Source: Vinca minor
Taxonomy: Eukaryota; Streptophyta; Magnoliopsida; Gentianales; Apocynaceae
Assembly: GCA_026122235.1 (NCBI GenBank)
Contig: JAOCZM010000237.1
Location: 3,906,001-3,970,000 of the forward strand
DNA length: 64,000 bases
Direction: 5' to 3'
Shown: piece by piece, positions 35,098-46,744 of the stretch
Position numbering within the stretch: the first letter of the stretch is position 1
How the letters are laid out: each line of letters starts with the position of its first letter
The notes under the pieces: model-generated
What the model saw: only the letters and a program-made list of their open reading frames with translations
Database searches by the model: none
What the model was told of the DNA's origin: nothing
Made by a program: the position numbers and the translations under genes

Positions 35098-35502
35098 GGA
35101 TTAACTCATTCCCTCAAAAGATATCTCAAGAGGGGGAGGATTGCCCAATCCTTATAAAGAACAAATTTGCTCACTAGCTAGTCGATGTGGGATTTGAACA
35201 CACCTCCTCACGGCCAGGGCTGGACATCTGGGCCGTGAACAAATTAGCTCATGTTATTTGGATCTTCCTTAGGCACTCGATGTGAGACTTCATATTTCAA
35301 CCCGCCGCCCTTCTTGGGTCGTACGGTGACCATTAGAGTCCACTTTGGGCATTATGAGCTCATCACCCCGCCTAAGGGTATCAGAGATGTAAAAAATGGA
35401 CTTGGGCATAACTCATTCCCTCAAAAGGTACCTCAAGAGGGGGAGGATTGCCCAAACCTTATAAATAACAAATTTGCTCACTAGCTAATCGATGTGGGAT
35501 TT
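35098..35502. mobile_element. TRIM-like LTR element or fragment
   Basis: A segment of about 100 bp recurs directly: ACTCATTCCCTCAAAAG, CTCAAGAGGGGGAGGATTGCC, CTTATAAA.AACAAATTTGCTCACTAGCTA, TCGATGTGGGATTT at 35105-35195 and 35409-35502. Between them is GGTATCAGAG near 35378-35387, the core complementary to the initiator-tRNA primer site of plant LTR elements, just before the second copy. The small size and lack of coding fit a terminal-repeat retrotransposon in miniature, but clean LTR ends were not resolved. Confidence 0.6.
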
Positions 35503-36444
35503 CAACAATTTTTATTTTTATTTTTTGGTTAGATAAATCAAATGAATGTGAATCGAACTTATAGTCTACATAGACATAGTTGCTTCTCCGTCCAAACTGG
35601 GAGCTCACTTTTGAATAGAAAATTGAGTCAAGTTATTTTCAGCTCTTTTGTTATCCATATAATAAATAATTTTGCCTAATCCATCAGTTTTACTTTATTT
35701 TAAGAGTTTTTGAGCTATATGCTTTAAAAAAATAAAAATAAAAATGAGAGCTATATTATTTTATTTTCCCTCAAATTCAAATCCTGCCTTGGCACAAATG
35801 ATTTCACCCGAGAGTAAATTTGAAAGTAGGGCAAAAAGACGTTAGGAAAACAAATGGAAAGAGTCGAGAAATGTGGAGTTTAGCTGCTCTGCATATATTT
35901 CTTGATTCCACCTCATTCATGGCGTCCATTAGCAACACCATAAAGATTCCCCTCTTTTTCTTTTTCTTTTTTTTTCCTTTCTAAAATAAAATAAAGCACT
36001 GCCACTAAAGTTAACACTCACTCTTTAGTCTATTCTTTTTTTTTCTTCTTCTTTATTATTATTATTTTTTTGGCCAAGTCACTTTTGAAGTCTATTCACA
36101 TGTTAAGGATGTGTTTATCATCACGGTATTGGTGAATTTAAATTCTTAATTTTTTATTTAATGGATGATTTTTCTTTTTCTTTTAATATCCATTCTTACT
36201 AGGAAAAAATCATTCATTTAAAAATAGTTATTGTTTTTTTTAAATAAATTTTATTGTTGTCAATTGATCAAATGACGGATAATAAATTAGCATAAATTGA
36301 GAAAAACATTATCAATACCTTAACTTCAATCCAAATAGACTAAAGAAATGGCCTTGACACAATACTTCTTACTCGAAATTATAGGCTATAGGTTGTGCAT
36401 AATTTCCTTCGGATTGAGCTAACATATGTTACGGTCGTCATTCA

Positions 36445-36780
36445 ATTAAAATAATCTCCGTTCCAGAACCGTACGTGAGATTTTTATCTCATACGGGGCT
36501 CCTCACTCATGTGCATAATGAGAATAATACCTGGAATCTTTTTTATTCCATTTTTTTCTTTTTTCATTATGAAATTTCTAGCAAGTCTTGTTATCTTATT
36601 CTAAATCACTAAGAAAAAATACCAAAGGACCTCTTGATTCTATTCATAAAAATAGAAATCAATGTAGAAGTTGTTCGTCGGGAGATTCTTTGTCATGCAA
36701 AGTGATATTAGCCGACTTATCAAATATGATGCAGAAAACTAATGAAAGAGTGACTGCTTACATCGAAAGGTAGTAGAAGA
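36445..36780. other. possible plastid-derived (NUPT) segment
   Basis: CCGTTCCAGAACCGTACGTGAGATTTTTATCTCATACGG at 36459-36497 (given in pieces: CCGTTCCAGAACCGTACG, then GAGATTTTTATCTCATACGG) resembles a phrase I know from plastid noncoding DNA. The stretch to 36780 continues in a less familiar sequence. I cannot name the plastid locus. Confidence 0.35.
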
Positions 36781-37107
36781 AAGCTAATAGATCTCGCGCA
36801 CTCTCCCCGTCTATAAAAAATAAAAATAAAACAAGTCTATTCACACACAAAAACTAAGTACAAAAGTAATAGCATTCCCTTTGGTTTCCCATGCTTAATA
36901 AATTCACATACTCCCATTTATAAACATCCCAAGTAAAAGACATCATATTTTTGGCCATCCTCTTCTCTCTCTTGTTTTAGTTCACCAAAACAACTTATCC
37001 ATAGTTGGTTTACCTTCTCTATACTCAAGTCTTCAAAACATTACCACTTTTCAATCTCCTTAATATTTAGGACCATGTTTGTTTCTGAAAATAGTTGAAG
37101 GGAAACA

Positions 37108-39594
37108 ATGAGAAGTTGTAATCTTCTAACCATTTCTTCTTTGCTTTTGCTTCTTTTGGTTCCTTCTTCTTTAGGCCTTACCTTAGATGGTACTCTTCTT
37201 CTTTCTTTCAAATACTCAATCCTTGATGACCCTTTATCAGTTCTTGATAATTGGAACTATGAAGATCCAACTCCATGTTTATGGACAGGTGTAACTTGTG
37301 CTCAACTTGAATCCCCTGATTTATATAGGGTCATAAGCCTTGTTCTTCCTAATTCCAAACTTCTTGGAACTGTTCCTGAAGATTTAGGCCTCATTCAACA
37401 CCTCCATACTCTTGATCTTTCTAATAATTTCTTAAATGGATCTCTCCCCATTTCACTTTTCAATGCTTCAGAGCTTCAAGTCCTTTCGCTTTCCGGTAAT
37501 GGTTTCTCCGGCGGGCTCCCGGAGCTCAGCAATTCTAGCAAGAAAAGTCTACAACTTCTGAATCTTTCCAGTAGTTCTCTAGCTGGAAATCTTCCTAAGA
37601 ATTTACCTTCTTTGGTGAATTTAACTGTGGTTTCTCTTAGAAATAACTATTTCTCAGGTTCAATTCCAGGGGGATTTCTATATGTTGAAGTTCTTGATTT
37701 GTCTTCAAATTTACTCAATGGATCATTACCTAATGATTTTGGTGGGGAGAAATTAAGATACTTAAATCTTTCTTCTAACAAATTTTCTGGCTTAGTTTCT
37801 CAAGAATTTGCTGGAAAAATCCCTGGAAATGTTACTATTGATTTATCATTCAACAATCTTACAGGAGAAATTCCTCAATCAATGGCCTTATCAAATAAAA
37901 AAACAGAGTCATTCAGGGGAAATCTTGAACTTTGTGGAAAACCCCTGAAGAAACTTTGTACAAATCCTTCATCTCTTTCAAGCCCACCAAATATAACCAC
38001 AAATACTTCTCCCCCAGCCATTGCAGCAATCCCGAAAACATTCGGATCATCGCCATTACCAAGCTCATCATCATCATCATCTGGAAGTACTACCACAAAT
38101 AATACCCTTCAAGGTCAGGCCCAACACAACCTGAAACCAGAGACTATTGTTGAAATTGTAATGGGGGGTTTGGCTGGCATTGGAGTTCTTGCTATCGTCT
38201 CTCTTTACGTATACAAATTGAAAAAGAAAAAGATAGATTCCGCGAAAGAAAGCCAAGAAATTTCAGCCGATAATAAGGAGAAAAAAGGCGAAAAAGATCC
38301 AGAGTCGGCCTCAAGAAGCCTTGGTGGTCCTTGTTCATGTCTAACAATCACAAACGGTGAAGAAACATCTGAGTACTGTGGAAGCAGTTCAGACAGTGAT
38401 GACAACAACATAAATTTGGTCAAAAAACAACAACATAATCATCAAATTGATGAGAAGTACAAGAATGAAAGATCTCTTGTAATGGTTGATGGTGAAACAG
38501 AATTGGAATTGGAGACTTTATTAAAGGCTTCTGCTTATATTTTGGGGTCTAGTTCTACATCCAGTATAGTTTATAAAGCTGTTCTTGAAGGTGGAATTTC
38601 ATTTGCTGTTAGAAGAATTGGATCAGAAGGTGGATTTGAAAGATTGAAAGATTTTGAACATCAAGTTAAGGCCATTGCTAAGTTACGCCATCCAAATTTG
38701 GTTCGGATTAAAGGGTTCTATTGGGGAGACGATGAAAAGCTCGTTATCTATGATTATGTCTCCAATGGAAGTTTAGCAAGTGCTGGTTTCAGTAAGTTCT
38801 TCTCCTCCCTCTCCTTCAAACTCGTTATCATTTTTTTTTGTTAGGAAGGTAAAACAGCTTACGTAACACTTCTAAATTATAACAATAAATTAAAATTTAT
38901 TTGTTTTTCTTTGGATTAAATGGTGTTCAAATTTCAGGAAAGATGGGTGCATCCCCATATCTTATGCCTTTCGAGGTCCGACTCAAGATAGCAAGAGGAG
39001 TTGCAAAAGGGCTAGCTTACATTCACGAAAAGAAACACGTGCATGGCAATTTTAAACCTAGCAATATTCTTCTTACCCCAAAAATGGAACCCGTAATCAG
39101 TGATTTCGGGCTTCATTGGCTCATTCATGGCAAGCATAGCAAAAAACCGGACGGTTCGGTTCGGCATTTTGGGAGTAAGAGATGTCCAACCACACCAGGA
39201 AACAATGTCAATGGGAGCCCAAATATTCCACCGGAAAGGTTCATGGGTTGCACATCTCCTTATCATGCGCCGGAATCACTCAAGAGCCTCAAGCCTAACT
39301 CAAAATGGGACATTTATTCGTTCGGTATTGTTTTACTCGAGCTTCTGACTGGAAAAGTATTTTTTGATCGGGAATTAGGTCAGTGGACCAACGGTCTGTT
39401 TCATGAGGATAAAGAACAGGGTGTTACGGATGGCTGATGTGGCGATCAGAGGTGATGTGGCAAACAGAGAGGAAGCCACCTTGGAATGCTTTAAATTAGG
39501 CTTTAGTTGTGCTTCTTTAATTGCACAAAATAGACCTTCCATGAAAGATGCACTTCAAGTGCTAGAAAAAATTCCTTGTTCTTCACACTATTAA
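37108..39594 (+). pseudogene. LRR receptor-like kinase (subfamily III type), frameshifted near the C terminus
   Basis: Exons 37108-38791 and 38938-39594. A signal peptide (1-24) is followed by an LRR N-terminal domain with WNYEDPTPCLWTGVTC, about six leucine-rich repeats, a Ser/Pro-rich stalk, a transmembrane helix (about 347-369) followed by KKKK, and a kinase domain like Arabidopsis At4g34220. Catalytic signatures are degenerate: the glycine loop is SSSTSS, the VAIK lysine is Arg (FAVRR), and HRD is HGN (HVHGNFKPSN); DFG remains. That suggests a pseudokinase, as in several relatives. Near 39411-39416 (GATAAAGAACAGG) one extra base moves the frame: the open frame ends at 39437, while the conserved tail (NRVLRMADVAI ... 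FKLGFSCASL ... RPSMKDALQVLEKIP) continues in another frame to 39594. It may be an assembly error, in which case the gene is intact. Confidence 0.85.
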
Positions 39595-42046
39595 TGATTG
39601 TGTTGTTCTAAAAGCCCAAAAGGACAAGAAAGTGGGAATTGTCTTTAGTCTTTTTTTGACTTGGAATGTTTTTGTTGGATAAAGAAGAAGTGAATCTTTG
39701 TTGATAAATTGGAAAAATAGTAAAAGAAAATTGCAAAGTTGGACATAATTAGTGGAATTGGTATTTGCGTAACCTATAATATTGATACACATAATATATT
39801 GCAAATATTTTATGTTTCCTTTGGTGTTAAGAAACTAAGCACCATAGTAACGTTGGCATTATATTTTAGCATGCTAAGCACTTAGAAAATAAAGTAGGAG
39901 TACTAGAAACTTTTCTTCCATGGCTTAAGAAAAGGAAAAGAAAAGTTCTAAGTTGTAGTACTAGAATGAATATTAGTATGTATATGGACTGATTTTACTC
40001 TGTGTTTAATCTGACTTGAAACTCTTTTTGAATTGAATTTGATATATAACCTCAAACATTAGTTATTTAGAATTTAGATGACCGATTATGATATGAGAAT
40101 TTTTTTTAGATTAAGATCAGAAATATTATTCTAGACTAAATCTAATCCTATAATTTTCAAAATTTATTGTCCAATAAATTGCTTTTGTCAGACTGACTTA
40201 AAAGGAAATAATAATATTGCATAAGTAATCGAACATTTAGAAAACCCAGCAAAAGAAAGAAAGAAATAATTGAACATTTAGCAAACCATAGTGGTGAATT
40301 TCTTTTGCGACATCAAACGTATTGAGAATTTTATTCTTTTTTGTTTTTTTAATAATCTGTGCAGCAGATTCTTTTCTTTCTGACATCATGTTAAAAGAGT
40401 TTTAAATCAAACATTTTCTCAAACAATAATTACATTCTATGGATGCAATTTGAGCATTATCTGAAATTAAGCCTATCGAGTGCTCTTATTCCACAAAAAA
40501 AAAAAGGGCCAAATCTCAAGTTTGAGCTCATAAATGATTTTAAACAAGACCCAAAAGATATTAGCATAATGATGCCGGTTGGTTGTTGCAAGAACTTCAA
40601 TCCAGCTGATCAGCAATTGTTTTCAGACAGGCCCAACCCTCCAATAGTAGCAGCCATGTCAGTCCACTTAATGGGGATATGATACCGTTGTGCATTCTTT
40701 TACGCGTGCAAAACATTATATCAATCATTAATGTTTAATTTTTTTTTTAATTTATGGGGGTAGGGTATAGGGAATCGAACGCAGTACGTTGGACGATTTT
40801 TTTCACTGAACCATCAAGACTCCTGTCATTAATGTTTAATTTAACAATTAAAAATAGTGTAAGTGAAAAAATTAAACCGTTAAATTAATTGTGCGATTGG
40901 ATTGAGTTTGTGTTTGACATTTTGGTCTCACTCTCAAACTAGTCTCAAACCCAACCTAAATTTTATATTATTTAAAGCTTCAAGTTTCATATCCAGACTT
41001 AATCCAAAATTAATTTTGAAATGAATTTGAGTTTTAAATCAAACTAAATTGAATGATTACTTAAATTATCTGATAACTAAAATGTGAACAGTAGATATAG
41101 GTTGGGTTCCAAAATGGGGAAATTGTATTCTGTCTTCTGTGCCAAGTTGAATTTTTTTTTTTCTTTCTAAGTTTTGCCATTCTACGATATTGCCAAAAGA
41201 GATTTTTCAACCATCACCCACCCCCTGCGTCACTATTCAAAGATCCCGAATCCTTTTCTTTTTTCCCTTTATTAAAAAATCATGTAAGAATGATCTAGCC
41301 ACCTACCTCATGATTTAAATACATTATTTCCTATAAAAATAAAAAAGATATTACAAGTAACATTTAAAAAAAAAAACCAAATAACTAATGGTCCATATTT
41401 TATTTTCATACTCAATCCAAATATAATTTAAGTATGAATTTGAATTTCAATATATGTTAAACTAAATCCAAATATCCACAATATCTGCTTTCTTCCTTTT
41501 TTGTTGGAAAAAAAAATATGTTCACCTGCAAGTTGATATTAATTTCGCGCTGATTAGAAGCGCTGCACCTCTAGTGCAAAACGTGGTTATGTTTCACACA
41601 TGTGAAATTTAACTTTATTTATTGAATTGATATTTTAACAGTCAATATTGATGTAAAATAGATATTTATCATAATTTTACGATACTTTTAGTATTTTGTA
41701 AGGACACTTATTTTGTATTTTGTGTCTAATGACACATGTTTAAGATATTCAGTGAAACTGAATTTTTTTGTTCCGCCTAGATCCGAACTGGATTCGAAGG
41801 AAAATGGAAAATGGAAAATGAACAAATATCCATCAAAAAAAAACAAGTAGCCACCAAACCTGGTTTAATTAAAGGCCCAATCTCAGAAGAGCCCCTGTAA
41901 GTCACGCTCCTTCCCTCCTTGCCCGAATCCTCCACCCAAAACAAAAGAGCGTGCACTCACGCTAACGCATACTTCTTCTACCTCGAGCACCAAATCTATA
42001 TTCCAATACAAATCTAGATTTCCCACCTTAACTAAAGCGCCGCTGC
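39595..42046. other. intergenic region between receptor kinase and PGDH genes
   Basis: AT-rich, without a supported gene; the ORF at 40443-40682 has no recognisable content. One short SINE (40742-40825) is listed separately. The right 200 bases form the PGDH promoter. Confidence 0.5.
40742..40825 (-). mobile_element. very short tRNA-like SINE or tRNA-derived retrocopy
   Basis: On the minus strand: GGAGTCTTGATGGTTCAGTG (A-box region), GCGTTCGATTCCC (B box), then a short tail with an A run. The flanking 17-bp direct repeat TCATTAATGTTTAATTT is exact (40725-40741 and 40826-40842), proving retroposition. Only the tRNA-related head and the A tail are present, about 84 bp. Confidence 0.82.
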
Positions 42047-42054
42047 TATATAAA
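42047..42054 (+). promoter_or_regulatory. TATA box of the PGDH gene
   Basis: TATATAAA, 113 bases before the ATG at 42160, preceded by a GC-richer stretch. Position fits a leader of about 80 bases. Confidence 0.65.
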
Positions 42055-42159
42055 CACTTCAATCTCACTCTTTTCCTACGACACTGCCACTACCACCAAC
42101 TCCAGTGAAGGACAAAATAGTAATTTCATTCCATTTTATACTCTGTTGTCGTTGTTCCC

Positions 42160-45100
42160 ATGGCGGCTGCTTCAGCTTCGTCAAGCCTTCTCAAATCCTC
42201 GACGCCGCCGTCGACGCCCGCCGCCCTTTCATGGAAGAACCAATTACCTCTTCCCTTCGCTACCGTTTCTCTCGGCTGCGGCCGCGGCCGAAACCACCGT
42301 CTGGTGGTTTTCTCCATGGACGCGAAACCTACAGTTCTCGTTGCGGAGAAATTAGGTCAAGCAGGACTTGATCTATTGAAGGAATTTGCTAACGTTGATA
42401 CAGCATATAATATGAGTCCTGAAGAACTAAACACTAAGATCTCGCTTTGTGATGCATTGATTGTGAGAAGTGGTACTAAAGTCACGCGCGAAGTTTTTGA
42501 ATCAGCTGCCGGACGGCTTAAGGTCGTCGGTCGAGCCGGCGTAGGGATTGACAACGTAGATCTGCCCGCCGCTACGGAACACGGATGTCTTGTGGTTAAT
42601 GCTCCCACGGCTAATACTGTCGCCGCTGCTGAGCACGCCATCGCTTTACTCACTGCCATGGCTCGCAACATTGCCCAAGCTGATGCTTCCACCAAGGCAG
42701 GTTAGTGAAACTGTAAACGAGTTTTTATTTTTTATGCCTCTAAAGTATATTTCTGCTGCTAAATTGTTGTTAAATGCATTAATTTTCTCTTGGTACTTTT
42801 GTCAAATGGTTGATATGCTTATCCTGTTCGACATGTGGTATTCTAAAGGTAGATTTTCTGAATATTGTAAGAACATTTTAAGTTAGGGTAGGGAGAATCT
42901 TGTGAGATCTGGTTATTTGTTCCTTTTCTTTCCTTTTTTTGTTTAATTTTTGAGGAGTGTTATTCTAAGATGTGATTTCATAAACGATAGGGAAACGCAG
43001 ACTACATTTTGTAGTTTTTATTATTTATGTGGTCAGTGAAATGGAATTTATTTCCCTCGTTTTGGTGTTTAAAAGCTTTATTCTATAGGAATATTTTCTA
43101 AAATTTTAGAAAGTTAGCATATTTTTTAATGTATTCCACATATTATAATAAGATTAGTTGCATATCAGAGTGTATAGCAAGCTGCTTAATTTTGGCTATT
43201 TATAGAGAGATGATCTTTGGTAGGAAGCATGGGCGTGTTGTCGACTTTTTAGTGCGTCCTTTATTAAAACGTTGTTTGTAGTTTGGCTTGTACTCATTTT
43301 GTAATTGTAATATTTCATGCATGGTGATTAGAGCCAGCCTGTCCTGCTCTCAGCTAGCAATGGCTTCCGTGAAACTTTATCTTGCTCCTGCGTTAAAACC
43401 TAGAATAAGTACATGCATTGAATTCCTTGTTTTCTCCTTTGACAATTGCCAGCCGTTTTTGCTGTTTTGTAACAATTCTTCACCCTCCATGGCTGCACAG
43501 CCGTTTCATCTCACCCGCCCTCTCTTTTCAGTAACCACTATTGTTCTCTTTTATGTTCTATTTTTCGTGCTTATTGATCGCAATCAAGTGATAGAAATCT
43601 CCTGTTTCCTTCTCCCCGCATTTAGTTCCTCTTAGATTAAGGAAAATGCGGATTGAATTTGAATATGCTGCAAACTTTTGTAGATTTCTTGGAATTAGAT
43701 ATCAGTACACAATATTTTCCTCTGTTCATTTTCTATTAACTTTCTTTCTCTTTGGTTTTCTATTCCAAATGTATTTTTCTTCACCCTCATTTATCGTCAT
43801 GGTGGTTGTTTGAGATATGTTACTGTTATCTGTGCTCTTTGAGTTTATCATAGATTGTTCTTATTTTACTGAAACATTTTGATTTACTATTAAGAGTTTA
43901 AATATTATACCACTTATTTTAGAAGTGTAGAAAATTCTACTTGGTCGTTTTATCATTCTTACTTCTCCCTCTAGTTTTATCTAATTCTCTTTCTATTTTA
44001 ATCTTAGATTTTGTAACTTGAAATTGTAGGAAAGTGGCAGAGGAGCAAATATGTTGGAGTATCTCTTGTTGGCAAGACACTTGCAGTCATGGGTTTTGGA
44101 AAAGTTGGGTCAGAAGTTGCTAGGAGGGCGAAGGGGCTTGGTATGCATGTAATTTCACATGATCCATATGCCCCGGCTGACCGTGCTCGTGCTATTGGAG
44201 TGGAGCTTGTCAGCTTTGAGGAGGCCATAGCAACGGCAGACTTTGTCTCATTGCACATGCCCCTAACTGCTGCTACAGATAAGATTCTTAATGACGAAAG
44301 TTTTGCAAAGATGAAAAAAGGGGTGAGAATTGTAAATGTTGCCCGTGGTGGTGTAATTGATGAAGAAGCATTAGTGAGGGCGCTGGATGCTGGCATTGTT
44401 GCTCAGGTTCTTACTTTCTTAAAGCTCAAACAGTTTTGTTACATTGGAGAAAAGTTTATCATTGTTGAATGTATGTGTATGTAATTCAGGCAGCACTTGA
44501 TGTTTTCACTGTGGAGCCACCTGCAAAGGATAGCAGGTTGATACAGCACGAGAATGTTACAGTGACTCCACATCTTGGTGCCAGTACCATGGAAGCACAG
44601 GTAGATTGGAACAGTGTCTATGTCCTCGTTTTCCAATTATTGCGAACATTCTATTAAAGATTTTTATTTCTCAGGAAGGAGTAGCGATTGAAATAGCTGA
44701 AGCTGTTGTTGGAGCACTGAAAGGGGAGCTTGCTTCTACTGCTGTTAATGCCCCTATGGTTCCTGCTGAGGTATATTGAGAATGCTTATTTAAATCTTAT
44801 TGTATCATCTCTTTGTATTTTTGCTGGAATTTTATTTTGAATTTTTCTTCATTCTCCACGTTCCGAAGATTTGTTCCCCCTCATTACTCTTCTCCAACTC
44901 TGGCCCTTATAAAAATATTGATATACTGTCTAAGGCATCAGCTTGCTCATTTTACCTTCTGTTTGTCCTTCCCTGTTGTAAAGAATGTAGAATGACTCAC
45001 CTGATCAGAGACTGCATGAAGGAAGCTGTGAAAAACTGCATTTTCTGATAATATGCATTTCTTTTCAAGTTTTGTGTATGTCCACACTTCCCAGCTTTTC

Positions 45101-45903
45101 GGTCTTCATAGTGACGCTTATAATGATTACTTGTTTCTGGCACAGCTCCTCCCTTTCTCCATTATGTTTTCATTTTCAACCCCTGCCTAAACATGCTGAG
45201 TAATTTTCTTATCCTGTTACACCCCGAGCAGGTTCTGACAGAGTTGAAGCCATATGTTGAACTTTCTGAAAAGCTGGGAAGACTTGCTGTCCAATTAGTA
45301 GCAGGAGGAAGTGGTGTCAAGTCTGTGAAAGTGACATATGCATCAGCAAGAGCACCTGATGATCTTGACACAAGACTGCTGCGGGCTATGATCACCAAGG
45401 GTTTAATTGAGCCCATCTCTAGTGTCTTTGTGAACTTGGTGAATGCTGATTTCACTGCTAAGCAGAGAGGTCTTCGAATAACTGAAGAAAGAATCCTCCT
45501 GGATGGTTCACCGGAAAGTCCACTGGAGTCCGTCCAAGTTCAAATTGCTAATGTAGAATCAAAATTCGCCAGTGCCATTTCAGACACTGGGGAGATTAAA
45601 GTGGAAGGAAAAGTTAAATATGGAATTCCTCATTTGACCAAGGTTGGATCTTTTGAAGTGGACGTTAGCATGGAAGGAAGTCTCATTTTATGCAGGCAAG
45701 TTGATCAACCAGGAATGATTGGAAAGGTTGGAAGCATTCTGGGTGAGGAGAATGTGAATGTGAGCTTTATGAGTGTTGGAAGGGTTGCTCCTAGGAAACA
45801 CGCGGTGATGGCAATCGGAGTGGATGAGCAACCTAGCAAGGAATCATTGAAGAGGATTGGAGAAATTCCAGCTGTTGAGGAGTTTGTTTATCTCAAGTTG
45901 TAG
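42160..45903 (+). CDS. PGDH: D-3-phosphoglycerate dehydrogenase, chloroplastic, five exons
   Basis: First enzyme of the phosphorylated serine pathway: oxidises 3-phosphoglycerate to 3-phosphohydroxypyruvate with NAD+ in plastids. Exons 42160-42700, 44030-44406, 44490-44600, 44675-44770, 45232-45903; 598 residues, phases closing, close to the Arabidopsis enzymes. Residues 1 to about 52 form a Ser/Pro-rich transit peptide. The substrate domain has SGTKVTREVF and GRAGVGIDNVD; the NAD fold has GFGKVG near residue 202 and the active-site set NVARGG, FTVEPP and TPHLGAST. The long C-terminal part includes the intervening domain and a terminal ACT domain (from about ILCRQVDQPGMIGKVG), which in the family can mediate serine or amino-acid feedback. 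Upstream in-frame ATGs do not occur, so the start is clear. Confidence 0.97.
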
Positions 45904-46744
45904 TGTAGTAGTATTTGTTTCAGTTGGATTTTCAGGCAGTGCCAATTTTGATTACTATGATTGTGTTTTGTAGTAGGGGTTGAAAGTTGGGAAAACATTA
46001 ATTGCGCTATGATTAAGGTACCAGATTCGTTGAGTTGCCCTGTTGTCATTAGACTGAACAATTTTGCCACCATAAGAATTTGTTAGCCATTGAGTTACTC
46101 ATTTGCGCCAATGATCTTGCATATGTAATATGCTCAAGAGTCCCAGAATGTAGCTCAAATAGCTCGGTTTCATTTTTATTATCTTTTATGTATGTAAGGG
46201 TGTCTCAAGTATTATTGGTGCGATTGACCTGTTTAGGATCGAAAGGGCACTTTGGATGACTCTGCAGAAATTTCTGCAAAACGTTATAATTCCAGGTTTA
46301 GCTGTGGGCGAAATCCAATCCAAATGCATCTCAGAAAGATATATGGCACAACCTCAAAATTTTCGGATTTGTCAAGCCAACTGAAAAACAACCATATATA
46401 GGGTATAACCTCAGAAAGATACTAACTGCACAACTAAAAAATGCATAGAACTAATATTCATCTTCCCATAAAATAGAGGCTGCAAGAAAGAAAAGTTTCC
46501 AAAAATATATTTTTGCCACATTGAAGATCTTGATTGATTTGTCTCGACGCCTTTTCATATATGCACTTCTGCCTATATTTCCTGACTTAATAATTCACCA
46601 TGGATGTTAGCTTTCACTTGGTCAGAAGAAATATTGGAGATAAGAGGCTGAAAAGTCCAAGAACCACAGCGCGTCCAATGGACATCAACTGCAATTTTGG
46701 CTGGAGGAAATGCCGCACCAATAACAATCAAAATAATAATCTGA
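45904..46744. other. spacer between convergent PGDH and SLX9-like genes
   Basis: Contains the two 3' UTR regions. No repeat or ORF of note. Confidence 0.5.

Larger units (their letters stand above)
33711..37107. other. intergenic region before the receptor kinase
   Basis: About 3.4 kb, AT-rich. It contains a Stowaway-type remnant near 34909-34998 (ending GATACGGAGGGAGTACTT), a TRIM-like element (35098-35502), a possible plastid-derived tract (36445-36780) and long T/C-rich runs. ORFs here (for example 34457-34765) look random. Confidence 0.5.

Noticed and set aside
40443..40682. 79-codon ORF upstream of PGDH
   Set aside because: No similarity recognised and no supporting signals; chance ORF.
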